This document shows positions 6,782-9,915 of a stretch of 9,915 nucleotides of DNA, piece by piece. The DNA is taken from positions 1-9,915 of the forward strand of contig CAJTLK010000068.1 of assembly GCA_910577415.1 (NCBI GenBank), in the 5' to 3' direction. Source of the DNA: an uncultured Oscillospiraceae bacterium (lineage in GTDB: Bacteria; Bacillota; Clostridia; Oscillospirales; Oscillospiraceae). The position numbers and the translations under genes are program-made. Each line of letters starts with the position of its first letter. Position 1 is the stretch's first letter. The notes beneath the pieces were generated by a model, which saw only the letters and a list, made by a program, of their open reading frames with translations, did not search any database and was not told the DNA's origin.

Positions 6782-7129
6782 ATGGGACTTTTTCGCAGGA
6801 TGCGCCACATATTCCATGAGGACTGGTGCAGCGAGTGCCTTGCTGAAATGGAGCTTACCCGAAAGCAGCTCTATGCCATGCCGGAGCAGCGGGTGGGGCA
6901 CTATATCTCCCACGAGGATGCGGAATATTACCAAAAGGCGCTGGTCCCTGTAAGAAAAAAGGCGGAGATACCCACTGGAACATATGCCTGTGGGCTGATC
7001 GAATACCGCTGTCCCGCATGTGGGCACCGGGCGGTAAAGGTCTCGGTGTTTCTTCCGGTGCGGGAGGAGGAAAAGGTGGAGCAGGTCCTTTATTTTGACC
7101 ACGGAGAGATGCTCACCTGGCCGAATTGA
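6782..7129 (+). CDS. Small cysteine-rich protein, probable split zinc ribbon, function unknown
   Basis: The protein has 115 residues and no membrane segment, so it is likely cytosolic. Two CxxC pairs are far apart in sequence: Cys16-Cys19 (DWCSECL) and Cys77-Cys80 (RCPACGH), with a further Cys70 and several His residues (His9, His12, His40, His44). The two pairs could close one four-cysteine zinc site, as in zinc ribbons with a long insert; CPACGH in particular is typical of a zinc knuckle. The part between the pairs looks helical. The ATG follows the upstream stop by 1 nt, with AGGAG 12 nt before it inside the upstream gene, so translational coupling is likely. guaA begins 12 nt after its stop. 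I do not recognise a named family. Zinc binding is inferred from the cysteines only. Confidence 0.8.
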   Translation: MGLFRRMRHIFHEDWCSECLAEMELTRKQLYAMPEQRVGHYISHEDAEYYQKALVPVRKKAEIPTGTYACGLIEYRCPACGHRAVKVSVFLPVREEEKVEQVLYFDHGEMLTWPN

Positions 7130-7134
7130 GGAGA
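7128..7134 (+). promoter_or_regulatory. Ribosome binding site of guaA
   Basis: GAGGAGA overlaps the stop codon of the small cysteine-rich gene and lies 7 nt before the ATG at 7142. It supports that start over the GTG at 7139 and competes with the ATG at 7160, which has only a G-run (GGGGGGAAGG) before it. Confidence 0.6.
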
Positions 7135-7141
7135 TAATGTG

Positions 7142-8701
7142 ATGATCGGGGGGAAGGGTATGTCCCAGGAGACCGTTTTGATCCTTGACTTTGGCGGGCA
7201 GTATAACCAGCTCATTGCCCGCCGGGTACGGGAGTGCGGCGTCTATTGTGAGGTCAGGCGGTACACCACCCCACTGGCGGAGCTAAAGGCCATGGCCCCC
7301 ATCGGCATCATCTTTACCGGCGGACCGGGGAGCGTATATGACCCAGCGGCGCCTCAGGCCGACCCGGAGATATTCAAGTTGGACGTTCCCATTCTGGGAA
7401 TTTGCTATGGCTGTCAGCTCCTGGCCCATAATTTGGGTGGAAAGGTGACTGCCGCACAGAGTGACACTGCCCGGGAGTATGGCAAGACAGAGACTTTCTT
7501 TGATACAAAATGTAAGCTTTTTCAGGATTTGCCGGAGCGGAGCGTTACCTGGATGAGCCACGGCGACTACATGGAGCGTGTGCCCCAGGGCTTCACTTTG
7601 GCCGCCCATTCCGCGGCCTGTCCAAATGTTGCTATCTGCGATGAAGACCGGGGCTTTTACGGCGTACAGTTCCATCCAGAAGTCGCTCACACGGAGAACG
7701 GTACAGCCATGATCCGAAATTTCCTCTATGAGGTCTGCGGCGCCGCGGGCGACTGGAGCATGGGCGACTTCAAGCACAGCGCCATCCAGGCTGTCAGGGA
7801 AAAGATTGGCCAGGGCAAGGTGCTGCTGGCCCTCTCCGGCGGCGTGGATTCCTCTGTGGCCGCCGCCCTGATGGCCGAGGCGGTAGGCAGTCAGCTCACC
7901 TGTGTCTTTGTGGATCACGGCCTTATGCGTCTCAATGAGGGCGACGAGGTGGAGGCGGCTTTCCGCCAGTGGGACGTCAATTTTATCCGTGTCAATGCCA
8001 AAGCGCTGTTTCTTTCCAAACTTGCCGGAGTCTCAGAGCCGGAGGCTAAGCGGAAGATCATTGGCGAGGAGTTCATCCGGGTCTTTGAGGCCGAGGCTAA
8101 GAAAATTGGCCGGATAGATTATCTGGTACAGGGGACCATCTATCCCGATGTCATTGAGTCAGGGTTGGGCGACGCCGCCGTTATCAAGAGCCACCACAAT
8201 GTGGGCGGTCTGCCCGACTATGTGGATTTCAAAGAAATCATAGAGCCGCTGCGGCTGCTTTTTAAGGACGAGGTGCGGCAATTGGGTCGGGAGCTGGGAC
8301 TGCCGGAATACCTGGTCACACGCCAGCCCTTTCCCGGCCCCGGTCTTGCCATTCGGGTCATCGGGGACGTCACGAAAGAAAAGTTGGACGTGCTGCGGTT
8401 GGCGGACTTCATCTTCCGGGATGAGATCGCCAAGGCGGGGCTGGAAAAGACCATGAACCAGTATTTTGCGGTCCTCACCAATACCCGTTCCGTTGGGGTC
8501 ATGGGAGATGGACGGACTTACGACTATACCGTAGCCCTCCGCAGCGTCACCACCGATGACTTTATGACGGCAGACTGGACCCGTATCCCCTATGAGGTAT
8601 TGGACCGGGTGAGCGTGCGCATCGTCAACGAGGTACCCCATGTCAACCGTATTGTCTACGATATCACATCCAAGCCCCCGGCCACGGTGGAGTGGGAATA
8701 A
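7142..8701 (+). CDS. guaA: GMP synthase (glutamine-hydrolysing), full length
   Basis: This enzyme converts XMP, ATP and glutamine to GMP, the last step of guanine nucleotide synthesis, in the cytosol. Numbering is from the alternative start at 7160. The N-terminal class I glutamine amidotransferase domain covers about 1-195, with nucleophile Cys82 (GICYGCQLLAH), His172 and Glu174 (QFHPEVAH). The ATP-pyrophosphatase domain has the P-loop SGGVDS at 226-231, TIYPDVIES near 326-334 and the lid KSHHNVGGLP at 343-352. The C-terminal dimerisation domain carries RQPFPGPGLAIRV and ends KPPATVEWE. All catalytic residues are present and the length is normal. Start choice: 7142 gives 519 residues and has the better RBS; 7160 gives 513 residues and matches where homologues usually begin. 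It is followed after 31 AT-rich nt by a second guaA-like gene. Confidence 0.97.
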   Translation: MIGGKGMSQETVLILDFGGQYNQLIARRVRECGVYCEVRRYTTPLAELKAMAPIGIIFTGGPGSVYDPAAPQADPEIFKLDVPILGICYGCQLLAHNLGGKVTAAQSDTAREYGKTETFFDTKCKLFQDLPERSVTWMSHGDYMERVPQGFTLAAHSAACPNVAICDEDRGFYGVQFHPEVAHTENGTAMIRNFLYEVCGAAGDWSMGDFKHSAIQAVREKIGQGKVLLALSGGVDSSVAAALMAEAVGSQLTCVFVDHGLMRLNEGDEVEAAFRQWDVNFIRVNAKALFLSKLAGVSEPEAKRKIIGEEFIRVFEAEAKKIGRIDYLVQGTIYPDVIESGLGDAAVIKSHHNVGGLPDYVDFKEIIEPLRLLFKDEVRQLGRELGLPEYLVTRQPFPGPGLAIRVIGDVTKEKLDVLRLADFIFRDEIAKAGLEKTMNQYFAVLTNTRSVGVMGDGRTYDYTVALRSVTTDDFMTADWTRIPYEVLDRVSVRIVNEVPHVNRIVYDITSKPPATVEWE

Positions 8702-8732
8702 AAAATAAAAATATATTTGGGAGGTCACAAAA

Positions 8733-9716
8733 ATGGCGGCAAATAAGCGTCCTGAGAGCATGGAACGGATCACGACTGAGGCGCTGGCACAGTCGTTCAT
8801 TCATGAGCAGGTAAAGGCCCTGCAAGAGCAGATCGGAGACAAGAAAGTGCTGCTGGCCCTTTCCGGCGGCGTAGATAGCTCTGTGGTGGCCGCCCTGCTC
8901 ATTAAAGCGGTGGGGAAGCAACTTGTCTGCGTCCATGTGAATCACGGCTTGCTCCGCAAGGGAGAGCCGGAGCAGGTCATCAAGGTCTTCCGGGACGAGA
9001 TGGACGCCAACCTTATCTATGTGGACGCGGTGGACCGCTTCCTGGATAAGCTCGCCGGAGTGGATGACCCAGAGACCAAGCGGAAGATCATCGGCAAGGA
9101 GTTTATTGAGGTCTTTGCTGAGGAGGCCGCCAAGCAGGACGGCATTAGCTTCCTGGCCCAGGGGACCATCTACCCCGATATCATCGAGTCTGACAAGGGC
9201 GTCAAAGCCCACCACAATGTGGGCGGGCTGCCCGAGGGGCTGAATTTTGAACTGGTGGAGCCGGTGAAGCTCCTCTACAAGGATGAAGTCCGGGTGGTGG
9301 GTAAGGCCCTGGGGCTGCCTGACAACATGGTCTTCCGCCAGCCCTTCCCTGGCCCCGGCCTGGGGGTGCGCTGCACCGGGGCCATCACCCGTGACCGGCT
9401 GGAAGCAGTGCGGGAGTCCGACGCCATTCTCCGGGAGGAGTTTGCCGCCGCGGGTCTGGAAGGCAAGGTGTGGCAGTATTTTACCATCGTCCCCGATTAT
9501 AAGTCCACTGGCGTTATCGACGGCAAGCGCTCCTGGGATTGGCCGGTCATCATCCGGGCGGTCAACACCAGAGACGCTATGAGTGCTACGATAGAAGAGC
9601 TTCCTTACGCTCTGCTCCATAAGATCACCGCCCGTATCGTCAGCGAGGTCAAGGGAGTCAACCGGGTCCTCTACGATCTCACCCCCAAGCCCACTGGCAC
9701 CATCGAGTGGGAATAA
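8733..9716 (+). CDS. GuaA-like protein with ATP-pyrophosphatase and dimerisation domains only (no amidotransferase domain)
   Basis: A 327-residue protein homologous to the C-terminal two thirds of GMP synthetase. It starts at the point matching the linker after the amidotransferase domain of GuaA. It keeps the P-loop SGGVDS (44-49), QGTIYPDIIES (143-153), the lid KAHHNVGGLP (158-167), FRQPFPGPGLGVR (201-213) and the C-terminal end YDLTPKPTGTIEWE, so the ATP and XMP sites look intact. By eye it shares about half its residues with the neighbouring full-length GuaA, with differences spread evenly, so it is an old paralogue and not a recent duplicate or a decaying copy. The ATG has a strong GGGAGG 8 nt upstream. 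Family knowledge: archaea split GMP synthetase into an amidotransferase and a synthetase subunit, and this gene matches the synthetase subunit. No separate amidotransferase gene is nearby. It could use free ammonia, borrow a partner, or form mixed dimers with GuaA. The activity is inferred. Confidence 0.93.
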   Translation: MAANKRPESMERITTEALAQSFIHEQVKALQEQIGDKKVLLALSGGVDSSVVAALLIKAVGKQLVCVHVNHGLLRKGEPEQVIKVFRDEMDANLIYVDAVDRFLDKLAGVDDPETKRKIIGKEFIEVFAEEAAKQDGISFLAQGTIYPDIIESDKGVKAHHNVGGLPEGLNFELVEPVKLLYKDEVRVVGKALGLPDNMVFRQPFPGPGLGVRCTGAITRDRLEAVRESDAILREEFAAAGLEGKVWQYFTIVPDYKSTGVIDGKRSWDWPVIIRAVNTRDAMSATIEELPYALLHKITARIVSEVKGVNRVLYDLTPKPTGTIEWE

Positions 9717-9750
9717 AAGTCAATTCGCCCTTTTGAAGGGAGCAAAAGGC

Positions 9751-9915
9751 ATGGACTGTAAAATACGAAAATGGAAGCTGACCGATGCGGGGGATCTGGC
9801 CGCGGCGCTCTCCAACAAAAAAATTCTCGACAATCTCCGGGATGGGTTACCGTATCCATATGCCGAACAGGACGCCAGGGATTATATCTCCGCCATGCTT
9901 TCTGTTGATGAGAAC
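9751..9915 (+). CDS. GNAT-family N-acetyltransferase (N-terminal part; runs off window)
   Basis: An open frame of 55 codons runs from an ATG to the window end without a stop. It has AAGGGAG about 8 nt upstream and lies 34 nt after the previous stop. The translation begins MDCKIRKWKLTDAGDL, then has NKKILDNLRDGLPYPYAEQDARDYI. This order (an opening strand, then a helix, then the D-G-x-P-x-P-Y/F...DA..YI element) is typical of RimJ/RimL-like GNAT acetyltransferases, which transfer acetyl from acetyl-CoA to an amine. The acetyl-CoA-binding motif lies beyond the window, so the substrate cannot be guessed. It may be co-transcribed with the guaA-like gene, as no real terminator separates them. Confidence 0.78.
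   Translation, partial: MDCKIRKWKLTDAGDLAAALSNKKILDNLRDGLPYPYAEQDARDYISAMLSVDEN

Noticed and set aside
7800..9200. Short shared DNA stretches between the two guaA genes (P-loop, KRKIIG and QGTIYPD regions) as evidence of recent duplication or a repeat element
   Set aside because: The matches are short, sit only on codons for conserved motifs, and the rest of the two genes has diverged widely, so ordinary protein conservation explains them.
8664..9620. A long open frame (318 codons) on the reverse strand opposite the guaA-like gene
   Set aside because: It lies antisense to a gene with conserved motifs along its whole length, has low-complexity translation without recognisable domains, and is what GC-rich codon use produces by chance. 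The similar reverse frames opposite yfmH, folD, lgt and guaA are rejected on the same grounds.
9726..9744. CCCTT-TTG-AAGGG hairpin after the guaA-like gene as a terminator
   Set aside because: The stem is about 5 bp and has no T-run after it; its right arm is the ribosome binding site of the GNAT gene.

Overview
The window reads as a chromosomal housekeeping segment from a Gram-positive anaerobe of the class Clostridia, most likely an Oscillospiraceae-type gut bacterium (Flavonifractor/Oscillibacter-like). This is an inference. It rests on moderately GC-rich coding sequence with strong GGAGG-type ribosome binding sites, a paired M16 peptidase set of the B. subtilis YmfF/YmfH kind, a DUF421-DUF4363 gene pair, and the style of the NrdR, FolD and GuaA proteins. 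I see no insertion sequence, phage gene, tRNA, rRNA or CRISPR array.

Layout. (1) Positions 1-3638 hold a tightly packed forward operon: the 3' end of an M16 peptidase (yfmF-like), a full M16 peptidase with the HxxEH zinc motif (yfmH-like), lgt (lipoprotein diacylglyceryl transferase) and folD (one-carbon folate enzyme). Adjacent genes are 2 nt apart or overlap by 4 and 14 nt, which suggests translational coupling. nrdR (repressor of ribonucleotide reductase genes) follows after 74 nt and ends at a clear rho-independent terminator (4175-4211). (2) Positions 4270-5327 hold a two-gene reverse-strand unit: a DUF421 (YetF-like) membrane protein, then a DUF4363 protein overlapping it by 4 nt. (3) A divergent intergenic region (5328-5506) carries a good sigma-A-type promoter facing right. 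(4) From 5507 to the window edge six forward genes are closely spaced. Three are uncharacterised small proteins (a two-pass membrane protein with a large extracytoplasmic domain, a two-helix membrane-anchored protein, and a small cysteine-rich probable zinc protein). They are followed by full-length guaA (GMP synthetase), a second guaA-like gene that has only the ATP-pyrophosphatase and dimerisation domains, and the start of a GNAT acetyltransferase.

How the genes may work together. folD, nrdR and guaA all bear on nucleotide supply (one-carbon units, dNTP control, GMP), but they sit in different transcription units, so I do not claim one pathway cluster. The most unusual element is the tandem arrangement of a complete GMP synthetase and an apparently intact second copy lacking the glutamine amidotransferase domain. 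Next comes the three-gene uncharacterised set that appears co-transcribed with guaA. I found no convincing defence, mobile or biosynthetic system; most of the window is ordinary core genome.
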